DNA of 7,977 nucleotides from an uncultured Clostridia bacterium (GTDB lineage: Bacteria > Bacillota > Clostridia > Christensenellales > CAG-138): NCBI GenBank assembly GCA_937900325.1, contig CALCEX010000198.1, positions 1 through 7,977 on the forward strand, written 5' to 3'. Shown piece after piece: positions 1 through 6,267 of the stretch (position 1 is the first letter of the stretch; each line of letters begins with the position of its first letter). The notes beneath the pieces were generated by a model that did no database searches, was not told the DNA's origin, and saw only the letters and a program-made list of their open reading frames with translations. A program made the position numbers and the translations under genes.

Positions 1-105
1 CTCGGAACAGGTACAATCAAAGGCTTTGGTGTTACGCTTCTTATCGGTGTTATTGTCAGCATGATTTCTGCAATATTTGTTACAAAATTCATGCTCAAAC
101 AGATG
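1..105 (+). other. SecD C-terminal transmembrane segment-like sequence joined to tig
   Basis: Read in the same frame as the trigger factor, these bases encode LGTGTIKGFGVTLLIGVIVS followed by MISAIFVTKFMLK. The GTG-x-IKGF-x-VTL-x-IG pattern, then S-M-x-x-AIFVT, is the signature of the last membrane helix and its approach loop in the protein-translocase subunit SecD; trigger factor has nothing like it. The boundary is imprecise: the following QMIGM (100-114) could belong to either protein, since trigger factors carry a GFE-x-Q-x-IGM motif at this point. Composition also differs from the sequence downstream. Family assignment is from remembered SecD sequences and could not be searched here. Confidence 0.8.
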
Positions 106-867
106 ATAGGTATGAATGTTGGCGAAGAGAAGGACATTCAGGTAAAGTTCCCCGAAAAGTACCACAGCGAAGCCCTGGCCGGCGCTGACGCCACCTTCCA
201 TGTAAAGGTGAATGGCATACAGAAAAAAGAGCTGCCTGAGCTGGACGACGAATTTGCCAAGGATGTATCCGAATATGACACTCTTGACGAGCTGAAGGCG
301 GCAAAGCGCGAGGAGCTCGAAAAGAAGGCCATGCGCGATGCTGAGACCGAAAAGGAAAACGCCGTAGTAGGCAAGGCCGTTGACAATGCCGAAGTAGTTA
401 TACCCGATATCATGATAGAGCGGCAGATAGACGCCATACTCAACGATATCCGTTACCGCCTGAGCATGCAGGGAATCAGCCTTGAGGATTACATGAAGTA
501 CACCGGTACCGACATGGAGTCCTTCCGCAAGGAGAGCCGCATAGATGCCGCCCGCAGGGTGAAGAGCCAGCTGGTGATAGACGCCATAGCCAAGGCTGAG
601 GACATAAAGGCTACCGAGGAAGAAATAAACGCCAAGGTAGATGAATATTGCGCGCAGTTTGGCGACAAGGCTGAGGAATTCAAGAAGGGCCTCAGCGAAG
701 AGGATAAGAAGTTCTTTGCGGATCAGATAATGGTCGATAAGACTCTGGCCATAATGACCGATACTGCCGTAGAGGTAGAGAAGGCCGCGGAGAAGCCTGC
801 AAAGAAGGCTTCCGCAAGAAAGACCAAAAAGGCCGAAGAAAAGACTGAGGAGAAGGACGCCCGGTAA
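1..867 (+). CDS. tig: Trigger factor, C-terminal part, fused in frame to a SecD-like segment (5' partial)
   Basis: Trigger factor is the ribosome-associated chaperone and prolyl isomerase that first meets nascent chains. The reading frame is open from base 1 and ends at TAA 865-867, giving 288 visible residues. Residues about 38-68 match the end of the FKBP-like PPIase domain (IGMNVGEEKD, then FPEKYHSEALAGADATFHVKV). PELDDEFAKDV and the following helix-rich stretch match the C-terminal chaperone domain. A Lys/Ala/Glu-rich tail closes the protein, as in many clostridial homologues. The N-terminal ribosome-binding domain and most of the PPIase domain are absent. In their place, residues 1-33 resemble the last membrane segment of SecD. 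A start at ATG 61 would have no ribosome binding site and would sit inside the SecD-like helix, so I leave the gene open at its 5' end. The family is normally about 430 residues, so some 180 are missing. The trigger factor identity is secure; whether this joined gene exists in a living cell is doubtful. Its position just before clpP is the usual one. Confidence 0.88.
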   Translation, partial: LGTGTIKGFGVTLLIGVIVSMISAIFVTKFMLKQMIGMNVGEEKDIQVKFPEKYHSEALAGADATFHVKVNGIQKKELPELDDEFAKDVSEYDTLDELKAAKREELEKKAMRDAETEKENAVVGKAVDNAEVVIPDIMIERQIDAILNDIRYRLSMQGISLEDYMKYTGTDMESFRKESRIDAARRVKSQLVIDAIAKAEDIKATEEEINAKVDEYCAQFGDKAEEFKKGLSEEDKKFFADQIMVDKTLAIMTDTAVEVEKAAEKPAKKASARKTKKAEEKTEEKDAR

Positions 868-902
868 AGCGCGGGTATCTTTCGATCATTGCTATCTGTC
901 CT

Positions 903-932
903 GCTTCGCCGCACTGTGCCGTGCGGCGAGGC
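903..932 (+). promoter_or_regulatory. GC-rich hairpin between tig and clpP, without a U-tract
   Basis: Bases 903-914 pair with 921-932 in a 12-bp stem containing one G-T pair, closed by the 6-base loop TGTGCC. The bases after it (ATTTATAACG) are AT-rich but contain no run of T, so it is not a convincing intrinsic terminator. It may be an RNA-processing or stability element, a weak or factor-assisted terminator, or an attenuator in front of clpP. The pairing is direct observation; the role is inferred. Confidence 0.5.
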
Positions 933-970
933 ATTTATAACGAAAGGCACGATGTATATATTAATATAAT

Positions 971-977
971 AGAGGAG
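971..977 (+). promoter_or_regulatory. Ribosome binding site that sets the clpP start
   Basis: AGAGGAG at 971-977 lies 9 bases before ATG 987. It directly abuts the in-frame ATG at 978, leaving no spacer. The second ATG is therefore the better start and gives a protein of normal ClpP length. Confidence 0.75.
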
Positions 978-986
978 ATGAACACT

Positions 987-1571
987 ATGAATCTTATACC
1001 TATGGTAGTAGAGCAGTCAAACAAGGGAGAACGTTCCTATGATATATATTCCCGTCTGCTGAAGGATCGTATAGTGTTCCTTGGCGGCGAGGTTGATGAC
1101 GATTCTGCCAACCTTATCGTGGCTCAGCTGCTGTTTCTTGAAGCGGATGATCCGGATAAGGACATTAGCTTGTATATAAACAGCCCCGGTGGCTCTGTCA
1201 CTGCGGGCATGGCGATATATGATACCATGCAATACATCAAATGCGATGTATCCACCATATGCATAGGCATGGCGGCGAGCATGGGCGCGTTTCTGCTCGC
1301 GGCGGGCGCAAAGGGCAAGCGCAGGGCGCTTCCAAACAGCGAGATAATGATACACCAGCCTCTTGGCGGCGCGCGTGGCCAGGCTACCGATGTAGCCATT
1401 CAGGCTGAGCAGCTGGTGAAAATCAAAAAGAAACTGAATGGGATACTTTCCGCGCGTACCGGTCAGCCGATCGAAAAGGTACAGACCGACACCGAGCGCG
1501 ACAACTATATGGACGCCGAGGCGGCGCTTGCCTACGGTCTGATAGACGAGATAATCCCGCCCAGGAGGTAA
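987..1571 (+). CDS. clpP: ATP-dependent Clp protease proteolytic subunit ClpP
   Basis: ClpP is the serine peptidase that assembles as two stacked heptamers in the cytoplasm and degrades proteins threaded in by ClpX, ClpC or related unfoldases. The 194-residue product has the family's usual length. The catalytic triad is intact at canonical numbering: Ser98 in GMAASMGA, His123 in MIHQPLGG and Asp172 in TERDNYMDAE. The oxyanion-region motif INSPGGSVTAGMAIYD is at about 64-79 and the handle helix covers roughly 133-155. The N-terminal MNLIPMVVEQ is typical and suggests a very short propeptide or none. An in-frame ATG at 978 and a GTG at 921 were passed over because the ribosome binding site at 971-977 fits ATG 987. 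The TAA stop is 3 bases before the clpX start, so the two are co-translated. No CtsR or CIRCE operator was noticed upstream. Confidence 0.97.
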   Translation: MNLIPMVVEQSNKGERSYDIYSRLLKDRIVFLGGEVDDDSANLIVAQLLFLEADDPDKDISLYINSPGGSVTAGMAIYDTMQYIKCDVSTICIGMAASMGAFLLAAGAKGKRRALPNSEIMIHQPLGGARGQATDVAIQAEQLVKIKKKLNGILSARTGQPIEKVQTDTERDNYMDAEAALAYGLIDEIIPPRR

Positions 1572-1574
1572 TTG

Positions 1575-2849
1575 ATGGCAACAAACGAAGAAAAAAACAC
1601 AGGCACAGTAAAGTGCTCATTTTGCGGAAAGTCACAGGACGAGGTGAACCGCATAATCGCGGGTCCCGGCGTTTATATCTGTAATGAGTGTATAGAGCTT
1701 TGCCAGGAAATATTAGACGAGGACTTCTCCGCAGCGGAGACCGACCTTAAGGATATACCTAAGCCTCAGGAAATTTCCAATATTCTCGATGAGTATGTGA
1801 TAGGCCAGACAGCCGCGAAGCGTGCGCTGGCAGTCGCCGTGTATAACCACTATAAGCGTATAAACGCCGGCAAGCAGAAGGACGATGTGGAGCTGCAAAA
1901 GAGCAACATAATCATGCTTGGACCTACCGGCTGCGGCAAGACCATGCTGGCTCAGACCCTTGCGAAGATACTTAACGTTCCGTTTGCCGTTGCTGACGCT
2001 ACATCGCTAACAGAGGCCGGCTATGTAGGCGAGGATGTTGAAAACATACTGCTCAAGCTCATTCAGGCGGCGGATTACGATGTTGAACGCGCGGAAAAGG
2101 GAATAGTATACATAGACGAGATCGACAAGATCGCCCGCAAAAGCGAAAATCCATCCATAACCCGCGATGTTTCGGGCGAGGGCGTGCAGCAGGCGCTGCT
2201 GAAGATACTGGAAGGGACCGTGGCGAGCGTTCCGCCTCAGGGCGGCCGCAAGCACCCCCATCAGGAGTTCATACAGATAGACACCACGAACATACTCTTT
2301 ATCTGCGGCGGCGCATTTGCAGGCATTGAGGATATCATAAGCAAGCGCACCGGCAAGAGCGTGATGGGATTCGGCGCGGATGTGCAGAGCAAGGTGGAGA
2401 AGGATGTAGGCTCCATATTGAAGAACATACTTCCGGAGGATCTGCTGAAGTTCGGCCTCATACCGGAGTTCGTGGGGAGGATGCCAGTCATAGTTACGCT
2501 GCATCAGCTTGACCGCGCGGCATTGATAGATATACTCACAAAGCCGAAGAATGCCCTTACCCGGCAGTATAAGCGGCTGTTCGAGATGGACGGCGTGGAG
2601 CTCAGGTTCGATAAGGACGCGCTGGAGGAGGTTGCGGATCTTGCCATAGAGCGCAAGACCGGAGCCAGGGGCCTGAGAGCCATACTTGAGGATGTGATGC
2701 TGGATATCATGTTCGACATACCCTCAAGGAGCGACATAAAGAGCTGTACCATAACCAAGGACGTCATCGAAAAGAAGGCGCCGCCAACGTTTGAGTACAG
2801 AAAACAGAAAGAGCAGCTTCCGCCCCCTGAGTTGGGCGATGCCTGCTGA
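1575..2849 (+). CDS. clpX: ATP-dependent Clp protease ATP-binding subunit ClpX
   Basis: ClpX is the hexameric AAA+ unfoldase that recognises degrons such as the ssrA tag and feeds proteins into ClpP. The 424-residue product carries, in order: the N-terminal zinc-binding domain (Cys14, Cys17, Cys36, Cys39); Walker A GPTGCGKT at 116-123; the pore-1 loop GYVGEDVE at 149-156; Walker B YIDEID at 179-184; the RKH substrate loop at 225-227; the ClpP-docking loop M-G-F at 264-266, where IGF or LGF is usual; and sensor-2 GARGLR at 363-368. The start is ATG 1575, six bases after AGGAGG at 1563-1568, which lies inside the last codons of clpP; the TTG at 1572 is rejected because it crowds that site. Walker A has Cys120 where Ser is usual. 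The gene is followed by a terminator, closing the tig-clpP-clpX unit. Confidence 0.97.
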   Translation: MATNEEKNTGTVKCSFCGKSQDEVNRIIAGPGVYICNECIELCQEILDEDFSAAETDLKDIPKPQEISNILDEYVIGQTAAKRALAVAVYNHYKRINAGKQKDDVELQKSNIIMLGPTGCGKTMLAQTLAKILNVPFAVADATSLTEAGYVGEDVENILLKLIQAADYDVERAEKGIVYIDEIDKIARKSENPSITRDVSGEGVQQALLKILEGTVASVPPQGGRKHPHQEFIQIDTTNILFICGGAFAGIEDIISKRTGKSVMGFGADVQSKVEKDVGSILKNILPEDLLKFGLIPEFVGRMPVIVTLHQLDRAALIDILTKPKNALTRQYKRLFEMDGVELRFDKDALEEVADLAIERKTGARGLRAILEDVMLDIMFDIPSRSDIKSCTITKDVIEKKAPPTFEYRKQKEQLPPPELGDAC

Positions 2850-2896
2850 ACCGCGGCTCCCCGCGTATAAAACAGGGGCCGGAACATAAGCCAACG

Positions 2897-2942
2897 ACCG
2901 GCAAGGCCAAATTAAAAGGGCGCTTTGCCGGTTTAATTTTTT
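2897..2942 (+). terminator. Intrinsic terminator after clpX
   Basis: Bases 2897-2907 (ACCGGCAAGGC) pair with 2922-2932 (GCTTTGCCGGT) in an 11-bp stem with one G-T pair and a 14-base loop. The tail TTAATTTTTT ends at 2942. It lies 48 bases after the clpX stop and ends only 19 bases before the next start codon, so it separates clpX from the flavoenzyme gene. Loop bases 2909-2916 (AAATTAAA) can alternatively pair with 2932-2939 (TTTAATTT), overlapping the stem end and U-tract. A small extra hairpin, CGCGG/CCGCG, sits at 2852-2865. Confidence 0.78.
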
Positions 2943-2948
2943 AATTAC

Positions 2949-2953
2949 GGAGG
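2949..2953 (+). promoter_or_regulatory. Ribosome binding site for the flavoenzyme gene
   Basis: GGAGG lies 8 bases before ATG 2962, immediately after the U-tract of the upstream terminator. It favours ATG 2962 over the in-frame TTG at 2956, which is only 2 bases away from the site. Confidence 0.75.
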
Positions 2954-2961
2954 TATTGCCA

Positions 2962-4359
2962 ATGAAAAAAGACGTAGTGATAATAGGCGCGGGACCGGCG
3001 GGCATATTCACCGCGCTTGAAATGCTGCGCAGGGGAAGCGGACAGAGCATACTGATCGTGGAAAAGGGACAGGCTATTGAGAACCGCCGATGCCCGAAGG
3101 CAAAGACCGGCCGCTGCATGAACTGCAAGCCATACTGCCACATTACTACCGGCTTCTCTGGCGCGGGTGCGTTTTCCGATGGGAAGCTATCGCTGAGCTG
3201 CGAGGTGGGAGGCGACCTGCCAAGCCTCATAGGGGCGGACGTTGCGCAGGAAACGATAGATTATACGGATAAGATATATCTTGAATTCGGAGCGAGCACC
3301 AGAGTGGAGGGTATAGGCAATACCGAGGAGGTAAAGGATATTCGCAAGCGCGCCATAAAGGCCGGACTTCGCCTTGTAGATTGCCCGATACGGCACCTGG
3401 GAACAGAAAAAGCTCAGGACCTTTATCTCGCCATAGAAAAGTACCTGCAAAACAACGGCGTAGAGATGCTGTTTGGATGGGAATGTACTGACCTTATACT
3501 CGAAGGCGAGGAATGTAAGGGAGTATATATCACCAACGGAAGGGAGAGCAGCGCAGTACAGGCAAAGCATACCGTCGTTGCTACCGGCCGCAGGGGCGCG
3601 GACTGGCTTGAAAAGCTCTGCGCCGATCACGGCATAGCCCATCAGCCCGGAACGGTGGATATAGGGGTAAGGGTAGAGGTGCGAAACGAGATAATGGAGC
3701 GGGTGAACGAGGTATTATATGAGTCCAAGCTCATAGGCTACCCGAAGCCGTTTAAAAACAAGGTTCGTACTTTCTGCCAGAATCCCGGCGGGTTTGTAAG
3801 CCAGGAAAACTACGACAACGACCTTGCTGTGGTAAATGGCCACTCTTATAAAGATATAAAAAGCAACAACACCAATCTGGCCATACTTGTGTCCCATAAC
3901 TTCAGCGAGCCCTTCAACCAGCCGATAGCTTACGCCCAGAAGGTAGGCGAGCTTACCAATATGCTGGGCGCGGGGCACATAATGGTGCAGCGCTTCGGCG
4001 ACATACTGGACGGCAAGCGCACATGGCAGAAGGAGCTGGCGCAGTCCAACGTAAAGCCGACTCTGCCGGATGTGGTGGCCGGAGACATAACCGCCGCCAT
4101 GCCGTACAGGGCCATGATAAACATAATCAACTTCATAAAGGCCATGGACGAGGTAGTGCCGGGCTTCGCTTCCTACGAAACGCTGCTGTACTCCCCGGAG
4201 CTGAAATTTTACAGCAACCGCGTGAAGATGGACACGGACTTCAACACCAGCGTAAGGGGGCTGCACTGTCTTGGCGATTCCAGCGGCTGGACCCGCGGCC
4301 TCATGATGGCCTCCGTCATGGGCGTGCTCATGGGCCGAGTCATAGCCCGAGAGGGATAA
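2962..4359 (+). CDS. NAD(P)/FAD-dependent oxidoreductase (COG2509-type, function unknown)
   Basis: This is a predicted cytoplasmic flavoprotein dehydrogenase of 465 residues; its substrate is not known. The N-terminus is a Rossmann dinucleotide-binding fold: GAGPAG at 9-14 (GxGxxG), with Glu34 in ILIVEKG as the likely ribose-binding acid. A cysteine-rich stretch follows (Cys44, Cys52, Cys55, Cys59), leading into GFSGAGAFSDGKL at 64-76, a hallmark of this family. HTVVATGRRGADWL in the middle is a second nucleotide-contact motif. The C-terminal GLHCLGDSSGWTRGLMMAS from residue 433 is the FAD-contacting region that closes such proteins. There is no signal peptide or membrane segment. The gene stands between two terminators, so it is probably its own transcription unit or expressed by read-through from clpX; I saw no clear promoter directly upstream. 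It is not a usual member of the clp/lon cluster. Homologues are often described as uncharacterised FAD-dependent dehydrogenases; a specific reaction cannot be assigned. Confidence 0.9.
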   Translation: MKKDVVIIGAGPAGIFTALEMLRRGSGQSILIVEKGQAIENRRCPKAKTGRCMNCKPYCHITTGFSGAGAFSDGKLSLSCEVGGDLPSLIGADVAQETIDYTDKIYLEFGASTRVEGIGNTEEVKDIRKRAIKAGLRLVDCPIRHLGTEKAQDLYLAIEKYLQNNGVEMLFGWECTDLILEGEECKGVYITNGRESSAVQAKHTVVATGRRGADWLEKLCADHGIAHQPGTVDIGVRVEVRNEIMERVNEVLYESKLIGYPKPFKNKVRTFCQNPGGFVSQENYDNDLAVVNGHSYKDIKSNNTNLAILVSHNFSEPFNQPIAYAQKVGELTNMLGAGHIMVQRFGDILDGKRTWQKELAQSNVKPTLPDVVAGDITAAMPYRAMINIINFIKAMDEVVPGFASYETLLYSPELKFYSNRVKMDTDFNTSVRGLHCLGDSSGWTRGLMMASVMGVLMGRVIAREG

Positions 4360-4400
4360 ACAAAAGAATGACAAAATGGGCTGCGATGGCTCATGATACC

Positions 4401-4436
4401 AAAGAAGCGGCTGAATGCCGCTTCTTTGATTTTTTG
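4401..4436 (+). terminator. Strong intrinsic terminator after the flavoenzyme gene
   Basis: AAAGAAGCGGC (4401-4411) pairs perfectly with GCCGCTTCTTT (4417-4427) across the 5-base loop TGAAT, followed by GATTTTTTG. It lies 41 bases after the TAA stop. It is the clearest terminator in the window and isolates lonB from upstream transcription. Confidence 0.93.
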
Positions 4437-4556
4437 CTGATTCTGCACTGCATAAAAAAGTATAAATAAACCCATACATGGCGGGTTTTCCCACTGCGCT
4501 TTTTCCCGCGCGCGGGCATACTACATCTAAGAACAGCTTGAGAAAGGGATTTGCGT
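4437..4556 (+). promoter_or_regulatory. lonB leader: probable promoter region with a 12-bp palindrome
   Basis: Because a strong terminator precedes it, lonB needs a promoter here. A TATAAA at 4461-4466 is the best -10 candidate, but no good -35 lies 16-18 bases before it, so the assignment is weak. Downstream are two TTTTCCC copies (about 4486-4492 and 4501-4507) and the perfect palindrome CCCGCGCGCGGG at 4505-4516, which could be an operator or a leader hairpin. AAGGGA at 4544-4549 is the ribosome binding site. In Bacillus subtilis lonB is sporulation-controlled, so an alternative sigma factor could be involved; no specific site was recognised. Confidence 0.35.
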
Positions 4557-6230
4557 ATGGAAAAAGGAGCGGTATGGCTGCTGATAATAACTCAGCTTTG
4601 TATGTGGGGCTATGTTTGGTGGAAAAACAGAAGGAAGAGAAAGCTAGTGCAGGGCGAAACTGAGCGGCGCGGCAGCACGCAAAAACAGAGCAGGGAGATG
4701 AAGGAGCTTACGGAGATGCGGAAACGCTCCCTTAATACCCCGCTTTCTGAAAAAGCACGTCCGGCAAAAATGAACGAGGTGGTAGGGCAGGAGGAGGGAA
4801 TAAGGGCGCTGCGCGCCGCCATGTGCGGGCCAAACCCTCAGCATGTAATAATATACGGCCCCCCGGGCTGCGGCAAGACCTGTGCGGCACGGCTGGTGCT
4901 GGAGGAGGCCAGGCGGCAGAAGGATTCTCCCTTTGACAAAAACTCCAGGTTTGTGGAGGTGGACGCTACCTGCGTTCGCTTTGACGAGAGGGCTATAGCC
5001 GACCCTCTGATGGGCTCGGTTCACGATCCCATATATCAGGGGGCGGGGACACTGGGCGCTGCGGGGGTCCCTCAGCCAAAGCCGGGAGCGGTGAGCAGGG
5101 CGCATTGCGGCATACTGTTCCTTGATGAGATAGGCGAGCTGCACCCGGTGCAGATGAACAAGCTGCTGAAGGTGCTGGAGGACAGGAAGGTTTTCTTCGA
5201 CAGCGCCTATTACTCAAAGGACAATACAAATATACCCCAGCATATACATGACATATTCCAAAATGGGATGCCGGCGGACTTCAGGCTCATAGGAGCCACC
5301 ACCCGGCAGCCGGAGGAGCTGCCCGCGGCGCTGCGTTCAAGGTGCGTGGAGCTGTTCTTTAAGCCTCTGTCCTTTGAAAGCATGCTGACCATCGCCAGGG
5401 GCGCGGCGAAACGGCTGGGATACGATATGGATGACGCTGCGGCTGAGCTTTGCGCGCAATGCTGCATTTCCGGGCGCGATGCTGTTAATATGATACAGCT
5501 TGCCGGAGGCGTGATATATACTCAGAACCGGCGCCGGATAACATTTTCGGATATGGAATGGGTATCCGAAATAAGCAACTGCCCAAAGCGGCCCGATATA
5601 AGAATGCCTGAGCAGATGCTGCCCGGCACAGCCGTAGGAATAGGCGTAGTTGGCGGCGGGAACGGCATGATAATGGAAATAGAGTGTGCGGCGGAGCGGG
5701 CGAGAGGCGCGATGGGCCGGCTGGACATAGGCGGCGCGGTGGAGCGGGAGGAGATAGAGCTTCGGGGCAAACGCCTTGAGCGGCGCGGCACCGCCATGAC
5801 ATCGGCGCAGAACGTGCTGAGCGCCTTCAAAAACCGCTTCGGCTTGGACTGCGGGGCATACGACATACATTATAACGTACCCGGGGGCCTCCCAATGGAC
5901 GGCCCCAGCGCAGGCATAGCGTTTGCCGTGGCGCTCATGAGCGCCATATCCGGTAAGGCCCCCGCTGCGGGTATAGCCATGACGGGAGAAATAACGGTAA
6001 ACGGCCAGGTGCGCCCCGTAGGCGGCGTCAGGGAAAAACTGGCGGCCGCCATAGAGGCGGGAGCACATACGGTCATAGTGCCTGAGGCCAACTACGAGCG
6101 GCAGTTTGATGAGGCGAAGGCGCGGGTGGCGGCGGTTGCCGACATAACCGAGGTGATGCGCATAGCCTTCGATATACCCGCCGAAGAGGAGATAGACGGG
6201 GTGCTGCCCTTCCTGTGCACAACAGCTTAA
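4557..6230 (+). CDS. lonB: Membrane-anchored ATP-dependent protease LonB
   Basis: LonB is a Lon-family protease of spore-forming Firmicutes that couples an AAA+ motor to a Ser-Lys protease domain, probably at the cytoplasmic face of the membrane. The 557-residue product is close to the B. subtilis protein in length. Residues 5-22 are a hydrophobic, Trp-rich helix followed by the basic KNRRKRK, an anchor with a cytoplasmic C-terminus. The AAA+ domain has Walker A GPPGCGKT at 101-108 and Walker B LFLDEIGE at 187-194; a long insert runs between them. The protease domain carries DGPSAG with catalytic Ser451 and GGVREK with catalytic Lys494. Their spacing of 43 residues matches that of E. coli Lon. 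The start is ATG 4557, seven bases after AAGGGA; TTG 4551 is too near that site. Isoleucine is coded by ATA in about 35 of 37 cases. The lonB-before-lonA order is the usual one. Cys105 in Walker A is a variant residue. Confidence 0.95.
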   Translation: MEKGAVWLLIITQLCMWGYVWWKNRRKRKLVQGETERRGSTQKQSREMKELTEMRKRSLNTPLSEKARPAKMNEVVGQEEGIRALRAAMCGPNPQHVIIYGPPGCGKTCAARLVLEEARRQKDSPFDKNSRFVEVDATCVRFDERAIADPLMGSVHDPIYQGAGTLGAAGVPQPKPGAVSRAHCGILFLDEIGELHPVQMNKLLKVLEDRKVFFDSAYYSKDNTNIPQHIHDIFQNGMPADFRLIGATTRQPEELPAALRSRCVELFFKPLSFESMLTIARGAAKRLGYDMDDAAAELCAQCCISGRDAVNMIQLAGGVIYTQNRRRITFSDMEWVSEISNCPKRPDIRMPEQMLPGTAVGIGVVGGGNGMIMEIECAAERARGAMGRLDIGGAVEREEIELRGKRLERRGTAMTSAQNVLSAFKNRFGLDCGAYDIHYNVPGGLPMDGPSAGIAFAVALMSAISGKAPAAGIAMTGEITVNGQVRPVGGVREKLAAAIEAGAHTVIVPEANYERQFDEAKARVAAVADITEVMRIAFDIPAEEEIDGVLPFLCTTA

Positions 6231-6267
6231 ATTTGGCTTAAAAAAGGTTTTTACCATATACACACTG

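Noticed and set aside
61..867. Trigger factor gene beginning at ATG 61
   Set aside because: The ATG is inside a SecD-like membrane helix with no ribosome binding site before it, and the frame is open back to base 1.
965..970. TATAAT as a clpP promoter -10 box
   Set aside because: Transcription would start at about 977, removing the ribosome binding site at 971-977, and no -35 box lies 16-18 bases upstream. A weaker TTTATA/TATATT pair (934-939, 957-962) is possible but not convincing.
868..986. CtsR or HrcA (CIRCE) heat-shock operators upstream of clpP
   Set aside because: I looked for the GGTCAAA tandem repeat and the TTAGCACTC/GAGTGCTAA inverted repeat and saw neither.
4023..4469. 148-codon plus-strand frame inside and past the flavoenzyme gene
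   Set aside because: It overlaps the true gene in another frame and reads through the terminator hairpin.
3715..4494. 259-codon open frame on the minus strand opposite the flavoenzyme gene
   Set aside because: It overlaps strong FAD-protein coding sequence and runs through the terminator; its composition is that of a shadow frame.
6231..6267. Terminator directly after lonB
   Set aside because: The stretch has A- and T-runs (AAAAAAGGTTTTT) but the only possible stem has a 2-base loop and no GC core, so it is not credible.
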